64,000 nt of DNA, taken from contig NW_015622542.1 of assembly GCF_000835495.1 (NCBI RefSeq), forward strand, positions 2,626,485-2,690,484. Reading direction: 5' to 3'. Each line of letters starts with the position of its first letter. Position 1 is the first letter of the stretch. The DNA is from Cladophialophora immunda (taxonomy: Eukaryota > Ascomycota > Eurotiomycetes > Chaetothyriales > Herpotrichiellaceae). The notes beneath the pieces are model-generated. The model was not told where the DNA came from. It ran no database searches and saw only the letters and a program-made list of their open reading frames with translations. The position numbers and the translations under genes are program-made. This document shows, piece after piece, positions 23,860 to 33,798 of the stretch.

Positions 23860-24409
23860 TCAACCTATTAGTTTAGCAGCCAATGTGACCATATCCCAGG
23901 TACCTAGAATAGAGCTCTAGACAGCTCTCCTTCGTCGATCGACTCCAGAGTATATCACAGCGAATTGTGCTGAGGTTGAAAGGTCCGTTTTCAGAACCAG
24001 CATACCATCTAGTATCCTGTATCTTTGTTGTGAAGCCTTTGAGCAGCTTAAAAAAAAATGGGTTTCCAGCGCGGTGTAGAGCCCCTTGGAGAGATAACAT
24101 CCGGAGATGAGCCACAAAAGTGGTGAAAAGAGAGTCAAATCAGACCAGACGCGACAGTCAATTCCGCTGCTGTCAATTGCGTTGCCGGAAGAACAGAGTG
24201 AACGGGTTGGAAGATTGAATGGCTAGGCAAGGCAATTTCAGCAACGGATTTGTCCATAGTATCACGTCATAATAATATCTGTGCCAAGCCATATCGTTCG
24301 TCTCGATTCAGATTCGCGCGCTTCTTCCTTTTTTGCTTGGGCTTTTTCACTTGCTAGCCTGTCCTCGATAAAGCACTTTCGAGAAAAGCTCGGTCGGACC
24401 GACTCAAGA
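23860..24409. promoter_or_regulatory. Intergenic region before OPI3
   Basis: This stretch carries the 3' end of TRAPPC11 and the OPI3 promoter. A poly-A run (about 24050-24057) is the only striking feature. No gene is supported. Confidence 0.45.
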
Positions 24410-25269
24410 ATGGACAAAATTCAGAACATCTTTGCTGGCCTGACGGGGCAAGAGAAGACTGGGTTTATGGACTCATCCCAGCCGTCTCTCTATGGTAAGG
24501 CTTGAAGTCAATGGCTGTTGCCTATGCGACACGGACTAACAGAGTCCTACAGTTGCAGCGGGCGCCATTGCGTTCAATCCAATTTTCTGGAAGTAAGTAT
24601 CGAGCACCCAGACATTGATATACTCAGGAACTAACCGCAAAAGCATCGTCGCCCGACAAGGCAAGCAAGATCTTCCGTGACAGCAGCCCCCAACTGACTG
24701 GAGTAGAGCACAAAACTCACTTCTTGACCAAGACCTTTGGCTCACCTCATTATGGCTGCTACGCTCTAGCAGTGACTATCTTCGCCATCGGCGTCATTCG
24801 AGACTCCCTCTACAAGACCGCGCTGGAGCAGCAGCCAATCTATCCACCATTACATCAGCCGGAAGTCGGGGTGGTCCTCTTTCTTACCGGCAATGTGCTC
24901 GTGCTGTCCAGTATGTGGGCACTGGGCGTCACCGGGACGTACCTGGGTGATTACTTTGGCATCTTAATGGATCACAAAGTTGAAGGATTTCCGTTCAATG
25001 TCACCGACGCACCAATGTACTGGGGAAGCACACTCTCATTCTTGGGCACCGCTTTGTATTATGGTCGCACGGCCGGCGTGCTACTGACTTTGGAGGTGTT
25101 TGTGATGTATCTCGGTGCACTGCGATTCGAAGAGTGAGATACCTTGAATGCTTTGCGGGTCCAACCACTAACATGTCCCAGTCCCTTCACGGCGGCAATC
25201 TATGCGAAGAAGGAAGCGAGGCCTGTAACCCGGTCAATGACCAAGCAGAAAGAACGAAAGAAGGCATGA
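24410..25269 (+). CDS. OPI3: Phospholipid methyltransferase (Opi3/PEM2 type)
   Basis: Predicted 218 aa in five exons: 24410-24494, 24553-24592, 24644-24660, 24707-25133 and 25182-25269. Phase is kept throughout. The family segment FNPIFWNIVARQEHKTHFLT is only obtained when a 17-base exon is included and the following 46-bp intron starts with GC rather than GT. Membrane segments include YALAVTIFAIGVI and VVLFLTGNVLVLSSMWALGV. The end PFTAAIYAKK plus a basic tail is typical. Opi3 methylates phosphatidyl-monomethyl- and dimethyl-ethanolamine to phosphatidylcholine in the ER using S-adenosylmethionine. Yeast Opi3 is 206 aa, close to this length. The last intron has a clear CTAAC branch point. Confidence 0.88.
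24644..24660 (+). other. 17-nt microexon of OPI3
   Basis: This exon is bounded upstream by an intron ending CAAAAG and downstream by a GC-AG intron (24661-24706). It encodes the end of an Asn codon plus IVARQ and the first base of Glu, matching the conserved WN-IVAR segment of the family. Confidence 0.7.
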
Positions 25270-25820
25270 GGTGCACGGATAGAGAAACAATAGATACACA
25301 AAAGATCTGGATGGCTCTAACGTATATGCAAGGGACCCATCCGACCCGTCATGGACGCCTATCGGTGAGCGCTGATGCCTCAGGCCCCTTCAAGTACTCC
25401 GTACTCTAGGACTTCTATACACAAGAAACTCGGTTGCTCTGCTCGCACCATTGCGTCATAAGCTGGGAAATCCCGTGAACCCTGGAGACCTTTTATTTCT
25501 GGCAGGTTTGCCGCGGCTCCAGTTCAGGGCGCATATTATGATTGGCTGCAGGTGCTTGTGGGCAACCGGATGAGGAGTGAGGGATGGTGAAGTTTGAAAG
25601 TGACCTGCGAGCCTCCTTCGTCGTCCGTTCGACTCATTCTTCCAATGTTAGGACCATAATAGTACGCTCATTATGCTGAGTGGTAATTGAGCGTCGCTTT
25701 GCTTTCAGTTGTTCGCTTCCACCCTTTTCATCTCCGCTATATCGCACCCGACTGCGCGGGCTGGTCTTGTCAACTTCGCTCTGACCGGCCACTCCCCCCT
25801 TCCCATTGTCGACCGTCGAT
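25270..25820. promoter_or_regulatory. Intergenic region before RXT2
   Basis: This non-coding stretch holds the OPI3 3' end and the RXT2 promoter. It contains one TACTCCGTA nonamer (25395-25403), a motif seen again in two other intergenic regions of this window. Confidence 0.45.
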
Positions 25821-27538
25821 ATGCCTCCCCAACATGTGGAAATTGCAGAGACAATCGCCGCGCTGAAAAGAACTCTACGGCGCGAAAGAGATGGTAAACA
25901 ACCTCCTCACTCCTCGAGACATGCTCATTGCGAAATATTGAGCTAATCCTACCCTCCACATCCAGGTCCGACGGATCAGTTTACCCCCGCTGCCACAAAT
26001 AGAGGCCATAAACTAGCCCGTGGAGCAAACTATATTCACGCTGGTGCTCTGCCCTATCCGCACGGGATAGAAGGCCATAAACAAGTACGTCTAGATCCGA
26101 GCATTCTGGTGGGGTGTTTGGAGGCTCGAGAAGCTCACTGTGCGCGCAGAAAATAGAACATGCTGGCTACACGCGATACATCCTTCAACGCAACCCGAGA
26201 AGATACAACGAGTTTGGCGACGAACTGGAAGATAGCGAAAGTGACGCCGAGGCAGATGCAGATGCGGAAGACGAGAACGCATACGCCGGCATCCGACTTG
26301 AAGGTAATGCCCTCTAGCTGCATTCTCAATGTCGATGCGATCGCTAATATGAGGTGCCAGAGCTGTTATGCCCCTTGAAACATCCCTCTGAGCTTTCGAA
26401 TCACCCTACGCTATCTTTACCCTTTACCGACCGTGCCCTTCCTGATATGATCAAATCCACCGAAGGGAAACTGCGTCAAGAGAGAGCCAACCTCTGGCGT
26501 GCCAAAAATCTGAACAGACAATTCATGGGAGATGAGCCGTGGATGCCCCTCGAGAGTACTGAAGGTGCAGATGATTGGGATCTCTTTGAACCCAAACCCA
26601 AATTGTCCACACAGCAAGCGGGAAAGAAGAGGAAGCGCGGCTTCGAGAACGAGGCCTCTCAGAACGGGGTCAATGGGCACAACTACACGAATGGTGGAAA
26701 GGACGAGAATGCGTCCAATCCTGGAGCCAGTGCGTCAGAGACCAGTCTGAACACGAATGACAGGAATCAAGCTGGAAAGGCCGCCAGCAAGTCCCGGCAG
26801 CATCCTGAGATGGCAGTCCAGCAACGCGCCAAAGAAGGAGCTGGTGGTGAAACCGAGCGTCCAAAGACGAATGGAATACATAAAAGAGAAGATGAACCAG
26901 CTTTAAAAGACGACACCACTGGGATCACAGAGATTGACGCGGAGGATGCACCAGATGCGTCCACAAATGAGGCAGTGGATGGCCAGGAGCAACAACAGGC
27001 GCAGGAAGATGAAGCAGTGTCCGAAGATGAGAGTCACCCGAAACCCACGCGAAGAATTACTCGAGCCCTGGCCGCCGAGCACAACAGCTCGACCGCACCG
27101 ACCCCTCCTCTCTCACCGGAGTCGACGGTTTCCACCATTGACTCATACCTCCTTCAACCCGACCCGTTATTCCTCCTTCCTCCCGTCCTCGCAGCTAACC
27201 ACCGGCCACCACGAAGCCTGGCGCGCCTAGGCCTTCCGGTCGACGAACTAATGGAGACCCGCCGTCTTCTAATGATGTATATCCAAAAGCAAGAGGAGAG
27301 CGTGCGCGGCTATGAGGCCGTGTTGGGGAAACTCATCAAAGCGAAACGGATGCGCGACAAAGTCTGGAACTGGTGCAGGACCGAGGGCCACGTGGGCGAG
27401 TGGTCCGACGGAGAGGACTGGATCGATGCCGAGGCATGGGGACTGCAGCCAGAGGAGCTCCGGAAAGGCAAGGACGAAGAAGTCGATGAGGCGCAGGAGG
27501 ACACGGGACGCAAGGGCAAGAGGAGGCGACGAGATTAG
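25821..27538 (+). CDS. RXT2: Rxt2-like subunit of the Rpd3L histone deacetylase complex
   Basis: Predicted 507 aa in four exons: 25821-25893, 25966-26084, 26150-26303 and 26361-27538, with introns of 72, 65 and 57 bp in phase. The N-terminal ~170 residues match the RXT2_N domain. They contain a short helix (EIAETIAALKRTLRRE), the segment RGHKLARGANYIHAG, then KIEHAGYTRYILQRNPRRY, an acidic run and IRLEELLCPL. The rest is disordered, with acidic stretches, then a helix near 390 (ELMETRRLLMMYIQKQEES) and a basic end (RKGKRRRRD). Rxt2 is a subunit of the large Rpd3/Sin3 deacetylase complex that represses transcription. The assignment rests on the N-terminal domain; the C-terminal half is poorly conserved. 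Confidence 0.82.
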
Positions 27539-28094
27539 AGGTCTCAGACTACGAGCCAGTCGACTGGTCCGCAGCCGCCGCCGCCGCCGCCGCTTGCGAC
27601 GCCGTCGTGGTGGATGCTGGGAACCTCGACACGGCCGAGGCTTGGGAAGGGCGGCATTTTTTGATACAGCAATGCTAGCGGAGCAAAATGCAGCACGGGC
27701 AGGCAAACGGTCGCCTTCCAGCCAGCTACAATAATGAGAGTTGATTCTTGAACCCGGATCTGCTCATTCAAGCTGGTTGAAGTTCAGTATTTCTAGAACG
27801 ATGTCTCCGTTACATACTGGCGGTATGACCTGTGCCCTGTCCTTTGCACAACACACCTTACCCTCGATCAAGCCCTCACAGCTCTTCATATTTCAGCCAT
27901 TGAATTCCCCATGTGTTCAGTGGTCCCAGAGGACGATAGAACGCCTGGACGCCGATGCCGACGCCGGCGGTGTGCTCAAGCACTCTTTGTGCAAGCAATG
28001 ACCCGCCTTCACGCTTTTCCTCAACCGATTCGTTACATCAAATCTGCCATGATCTCGTAACGCCGTTTCTCAATGCATGTCGTGATTCCATTGT
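27539..28094. other. Convergent intergenic region
   Basis: This interval holds the 3' ends of RXT2 and the CK2 beta gene. A CCG trinucleotide run (about 27576-27594) is the only simple repeat. No gene is supported. Confidence 0.45.
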
Positions 28095-29059
28095 TCAGTG
28101 CGCTGCCTGCCCACCAACTGGGTTAGCTCCGTACAAGGCCACACCCTCGGTCTCGCCACCGGCAGCAGCCATTCTGCGATCACCATTGTCGCCGAGTTCG
28201 TCGTCGTCCAGTTCTTCGGCGCGATCGTCACCGGCCCCGTCGCTGCTCTCGGCACCCTCGATGAACAATTGCTGCCCTTCGGCGACCACGCCAGCTTCCT
28301 CCAATCGTCGGCGCTGCTGTCTCCTCACAGCATCCTGCCACCTGGCCAAGACAGCCGCGTGATGCACCTTGAATCCGAAGACCTTGGGCTCGTAGCGTCT
28401 CCTGGACTTGACCGGGACAAGAGCGGGGTAGACCTGGAACAAGATGTTGTGGAAGGAACTGCCGAAGTAGGCACCGTCGATGGCGGCGTGACGAGATGAT
28501 TTGGGATTGTAGATGTCCTCGCACTTGGCGCAGTAGAGCTTCACGGTCTTGAGGCCCGGGTTGTCGCTCGGTCCGAAGGGCAGAAGCGGGTGACTCTCAC
28601 ACATGACCCGTGGGCAACGGCCGAAATCAGATTTCTTAAACTTCTCAACCATCTTGGCCAAGCCGCGGGTGGTGACAATGTAGCGCGCATGGACGAGCCC
28701 GTACAGATGACGTGCAGACTTTTCGATCGTCTCGCGCATGTCATCTTCACAGTCGAGGTCGAATACGTCAGTGATGAGGTCGAGAGCGTGTTGGTAGTAG
28801 TGGACTTCCGTGTTAAGGCCAGTCAAGTTGAAGCGGTCGGTGATGTATTCTTCGTCGATCTCACAAAAGTACTCGTTGCCACGCGAGGAGATGAACTGGA
28901 AGTGAGAGTCAGCAGAGGGTGTTCCGTTCATTCTATCATTCAGGGACCAAGGAGGTGAATTGTTATGTGAGATGAATGTGAGGCTTTGGGGATGGAACTC
29001 ACCCAGTCACGCCAGTAACTGGTGTAGTCGCTGTCGGTCTCGGACTGGAACTCCTCCAT
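28095..29059 (-). CDS. CKB1: Casein kinase 2 regulatory (beta) subunit
   Basis: Predicted 285 aa from exons 29059-29003 and 28895-28095; a 107-bp intron restores the invariant YWRDWFISSRGNEYF. The protein keeps the acidic loop (DLDCEDDMRE) and the zinc finger that dimerises the subunit (CPRVMC and CAKCED). It also keeps the NPKSSRHAAIDGAYFG segment used for contact with the catalytic subunit. After the conserved core, about 70 acidic and Gly/Ala-rich residues form an unusual tail. CK2 beta assembles the CK2 tetramer and steers its substrates. The start used is the conventional MEEFQSE; another ATG sits directly upstream at 29062. The frame also stays open to an ATG at 29170, which would add a hydrophobic segment (see findings). 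Confidence 0.9.
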
Positions 29060-29398
29060 CATGTCGATGCCCTTCTGGAGAATGTAGTAAGCGATGATGT
29101 TGGAGAGGAGGAAGTCGGCTGTGAAGAGGCAGCATTTTGCCAGGAGAGCGAGAGCGACAAGGAACGCCATTTCAATGTCTAGCGTGATCACGTGTATAAA
29201 CGGTGGAGCATGCGGAAGCGAGAATGAAAATGTCTGCGGCGGATCAAAATACAGATGCCGCGCAGTTTCGTTGGTCTTGGCATCAACCACAACCGCCAAA
29301 GTCTGGACAAACCAACCTCTTCACTTGACTTGGCGACCTCCCCATTCACAGCACATCACTATTCTACAGATTGAAACTGGAGGTCACCCACCTAAACC

Positions 29399-29719
29399 AT
29401 GTCATCTACAACGACGGCCGTAAGAGAACCACCGATCTGGACTGACTCTCGCCCTTGCATGCACCAGTTCCTTGTCCCCATTGTCAGAGTTTCGACTGCT
29501 TGGAGACGTCCTGTCTTTGGTTTGAGATCGCAGACCTCTTTGTGTGTGGTGGGCTCTGTACTCCCAAGTCTACACAGACTGGCAACTGTGTGCTATCTCC
29601 AGGATGAAGCTGGCACTTCTGCATTGGACGCCGTAATCCGCAGCAGAAAGAAGACGCTGCTTAATCGATCGTCTCACAAGAAGCAACCTCAAAGCAAGGG
29701 CACTGTGTCGTCTTCTTAA
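29399..29719 (+). CDS. Weak candidate small protein
   Basis: This 106-codon frame begins with ATG in a good purine context after AAACC and ends with a basic, Ser-rich tail. It has no recognisable domain or membrane segment. It sits in the shared upstream region of CK2 beta, where a chance frame is quite possible. I give it low weight. Confidence 0.15.
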   Translation: MSSTTTAVREPPIWTDSRPCMHQFLVPIVRVSTAWRRPVFGLRSQTSLCVVGSVLPSLHRLATVCYLQDEAGTSALDAVIRSRKKTLLNRSSHKKQPQSKGTVSSS

Positions 29720-30624
29720 GTCTGCGGCAAGATGGTAAAGGGCCTTTAACCATCAATTTGGAGGTCCATGAAGCGCTAGATCTCCTCGAAATCTACCATG
29801 GGTGGGTGGGAATGCTGCCCAGCGTAATCTGTCGACTTTTCGAGGAGGCGATGAGTCCATTCTCATGTCATTGGTAGGCATATTGCTTTGATCCACAATC
29901 TCGTTGCTGGTGATGTCGAAGGATGATATCTCGTTTGCCATATTCTAGGTCTAGTGAGCGAGTCAGGCCAGGTACAGACTCAAATACAGCCTCGAACCCA
30001 ATAACGCTTTTCCACCTGCATGTCGAATTATGGCTTCCGCCATCCTGACCACCCATTTCCATGCGTTCGGACTGGTTGCTGGAGAAGGTGTTGGGACACC
30101 GGGACACGCTCTTCATTGAAGTCCGAACACTGGCTCGCGCAGCATCACAGAAATCACGTATCCTTCCGAATTCCCGGTTGGGCCAGTCAAAAGGCTACTC
30201 CAAGGAATCCCCAGGCTTCACAACAACAGCATTCCACGATTCTGCCGCACCTCTCACCACGAAACCCAATCAGAACGTCCCCACCAAAAAATCCTGCAAA
30301 TATTCGACACATATCAATCACTGTCCCACAATTCCCTCCAACATTCGGACCAAACCTGTTCGCAGGGGCGGGACGAGCTTCAACTTCGAACGATTCCTCT
30401 GTCTCCCGATTGTGCTTAATTGTGGGTGTGGCGGGTGGGGGCTCCGGGTCAGATTTGTTGAAGCGATAGGAATCGTTGAATCTGATCCACGCACCGTTGA
30501 CTCTTCGAGGGCTGACAGGAAAGGGGTGGGTTCCCAGCGATCTGTCATCTGAGTGGGTTTCGTAGCAGAGGGTGCGCGCATATGTGGGTTCTGGGGGATT
30601 GCAATATATACTTATACTGTGTAG

Positions 30625-30640
30625 ATCTATATATATATAT
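30625..30640. repeat. AT dinucleotide repeat
   Basis: A short run of alternating A and T lies in non-coding DNA. Confidence 0.6.
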
Positions 30641-31015
30641 CGAGCGGGTCTTGTAGCTGAGGGCTTGAGTGGGTTTACAGAGTCAACGGGGCAGGGGCTA
30701 ATATATTCTGATCACATCCTTTTTTTTGCTCCTCTGGGCCCTTTTGGCACGGGGATGGTTTGGTTTTGTTTTGATCCTCATCATCGTGGGATGAAGGCCA
30801 GCCCGCCAAGCGCTACATTGTAAAATTTTGGCAAGGCTGAAACTTCAAGGGAGGGTACCCCGTTCTATCTGACTTCCATTTACACTTTGATCCCTTGAGA
30901 TCTTGAGGTATCGGTATGTGAAGACCTCGGAGCCATTGCGTTGGTGAAACAGGTAGCCATCCGATACTGCTTGTTTCAATTCCGTCCAAATGTGCCGCGC
31001 ATCTTGCAGCTGGTA

Positions 31016-32881
31016 TCAGGCTCTATGAGACATGGTGCTATTCGCGGGCCAGGAAACGTTGTCCGAAGGCCTTGTGAGCACCAAGGCAGATTGCCCGTCG
31101 CTGGGCACAGTCACAGCTCTGTCCGCCGCGTCGCCAAAGCTTTGCTGCCTTTGCACGATGTGTTCATACCAAACACTCGGGTGTGGCTCCCAAAACTCGT
31201 TGAAGACGAAGCGTCGCACCAAGTCCTGCGCATCGGGCCATTTCCACAAGTTCAGAAACCGCGCCTGCTGTACGAGCATATTACTGTACCATGACGGATG
31301 GGATGCGGGCTGATTTTGCTGACGGGGACCCGGGCGGCTCGCCTTGAGCTTCTTCTGCTGCTCCAACTGGGCTCCCACAAAGAAGACCCAGAAATGTGCT
31401 TCCCGGTAGTAATGGAGCTCTTCTAAGGTCGAAGTCTCGAGGATCGACCTCATCACTCGCTCCAACCGTGGCATGATAACCCGGGAAGAGTCGCAGATGT
31501 CGGCGCCGTTGAGTACCGCTTCCCAAATGCTCTTTTGGAGGGACATGATCAACGTCAGAGTCAAGGCTATGTTTGTGAGATGAAGTTCCAGGTGAGGATC
31601 ATCATCATCCTCGGTCAACTCCACATAGAGGTGTAAGATGGTCGCCATGTTCTGTTGAGCAGCCAGTATTATCCAGCGATGAATCATCTCTGCTTCCGCC
31701 AATGTACGCGGCATGAAGCTTGTCTCTTTCCCAAACGACAGATACCATTGAAGCCGCTTCATGACGGTGCGTAGTTTATACAACGACACAGTATAGTGGA
31801 TGTCTTTGTCGTTCCGGGGCTCGGGTGGAAGATATTGAGCAATTGGTTCTCGGCACTCGTTCATAAATGCCTTGATCCAATTCTCATAGTCTAACAATGG
31901 CCGTCGAAGTTGGTTGGTCGCGGAGACGATGTCATTGTACACCGTCATGCGGACGAAATGGCCTTTTCGCTCCAGCTCCGGGACAGACTCTGCAAAGCCA
32001 CGGATCATGTTCGCATGCAGGCTCGCTGCTTTGACGTCTCCGGCGAACGAGTCCATGCGGAACAGGCGCATCACGTTCATAATAAGCGCCATGTCTGGGC
32101 CGCGCGTCCCATCCAGATCGCTTATCCTCTTCCGCAACACCTCAAGACTTCGAGTTCGGAGGCTTAGGGCCATCATAGAGTATTCTTTATGTGTGTGCTG
32201 TGGCAGGAATCGAGTCATGGATGTGGCGTACATCGAGACATAGGAGGAGAGTGCGCCTTCCTCGGCTGATGACCATTCCCAGGTCCAAGCAAATGATTTG
32301 ACATCCTGAAGGACACCGATACCCTTGGGGTCGAAATATTGTTTCCAGGGACCAGAAAATAGTCGCCTGACATAGCTCGTGGCAAAGAGGCTGGCCAGCG
32401 ACTGGGTCGCATATTGCAAGACTTGGTTCACTCGGGGCGTGATGGGGATGGCTTGAGAACTGAACGGATCAGAAGAGCCATGTTGTGAGAGCAGTAGAGG
32501 TGTACGTCGGGGTATAAGTAGGAGCGCAGCTGGGTTATCCTCTTGTGCTGCTTCATCTATCCAATAATCATCTGTGGCAAAGGAAAGCCGGTCAGTGTAC
32601 GGTCATTGGTGAGAGGAAATTGTTCGAATCGGCTCCCACGAACCTGTCCCGGTACTACCTATAGACTGCTCAGACCTCCTAGAGCCAACTGCGCCAGAGG
32701 AACTTCTGTTAATTGTTCTGCCCTGCCTGACTTGGCCGACTCCGCGCACGTGGCGGCGTCTGGCATGCGAGACCTTTGCGGCATGGGCTTTGCGCTCGGA
32801 TGCCTGAAGCTCCTTCTCTCTCTGTGATTGGGAGGAGGATGATTGCAGGACAAAGATCAGGGGCTGATCTTGCTTCGTCAT
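31016..32881 (-). CDS. Fungal transcription-factor-like protein without zinc cluster
   Basis: Predicted 597 aa from exons 32881-32644 and 32571-31016 (72-bp intron, in phase). The N-terminus has the pattern PLIFVLQSSS followed by KAHAAKVSHARRRH, a motif that heads many fungal proteins with a fungal-specific transcription factor domain (PF11951/DUF3468 type) but no Zn2Cys6 finger. The remaining chain is helical, with SYVSMYATSMTRFLP and MALIMNVMRLFRMDSFAGD segments typical of that domain. There are no membrane segments. It is divergently arranged with the MFS permease at 33799, with about 0.9 kb between the start codons, so local control of the permease is plausible but unproven. A function in nuclear regulation is inferred from family resemblance. 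Confidence 0.72.
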
Positions 32882-33798
32882 GGTGTGCAGGTAGGTCCTT
32901 GAATTAGTGAACAATCGCATCCAGCAGAGTATAGTCGGGATGGGTACATCTTCGACTAAGGACAGCCGAAAAGACTCGCCCTTAACACACGTAATCAATT
33001 TTTCCCGGGAGCCTTGCTGCGCTGGGCGATCTACCGTCAGATACTGGGATCTCGTCCAATATAAGCCAGTGTGACCCTGATGGATAGGCTCTCCTGAGTA
33101 CGGCTGCTCGGTTTTTGAATCGCGCAGATTGCGCGCCAGTGCATCAGCGTTGCGACCATGGGGTGCCAGAGCCGGCCGGGTATTTTCCCTCCCACTTGTA
33201 CTCCGTAGTCACTCCATACTCCTTCTGTTGCTTCAGTTTCAGGCAAGAGAAGCTGTCTTCTGACTCAGGGCCTTGTTTTCCAGATTGTCCCAAGTGTCGC
33301 GGTCTCTTCGGCCGGTTGTCCGCTGAAAGAAGCAGTAGGCAAGGTTCCTCATGGAGTGGCTTCCTATTGGTGGAAGGCCGTCCTTTGGCAAGAGGCTAGC
33401 CGTTCTAGGCATCGCCACTTTCCCGTTTTGGTCGAGAGTCAGACCTGCTGCATTCTTACACAATCCTATTAATCAGCACCCATCGCTTTCGCTTAAGAGT
33501 TAGCGAATGCCTTTATAACGCAAGTGGTTGACTTCTCTTTATGCCGGGTTTGGTAACTTTGCATTAATGCCACGGTTGAACTCCGTCAATGGTCATGGTT
33601 CGATCTCCGGGCTTCATCGAGAGCCGTGGCACACCTTCGGCACGGTCACGGCACGGATGGTGGGTGACCGCTCTAATGGTTTTTTACCCTTTCTTTGTGT
33701 AGAGCCTTGGAGCTCATCTCTATCGTCGTCGTTTACCACCGGGCCCCGAAAAGGTTTGTCGTATCCTTCCCAGCGCATCTTCCTTTCTGCAGACAGAT
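32882..33798. promoter_or_regulatory. Shared upstream region of regulator and permease genes
   Basis: The 917 bp between the two divergent start codons holds both promoters. A TACTCCGTA nonamer lies at 33199-33207, followed by a related ACTCCATACTCC string. No coding frame is supported. Confidence 0.5.

Larger units (their letters stand above)
29171..31015. other. Gene-poor interval with AT-dinucleotide repeat
   Basis: About 1.8 kb lies between CK2 beta and the transcription-factor-like gene. Apart from one weak frame at 29399-29719, nothing coding is supported. A short (AT)n repeat occurs at about 30625-30640. The right end holds the 3' region of the leftward gene that stops at 31016. Confidence 0.45.
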
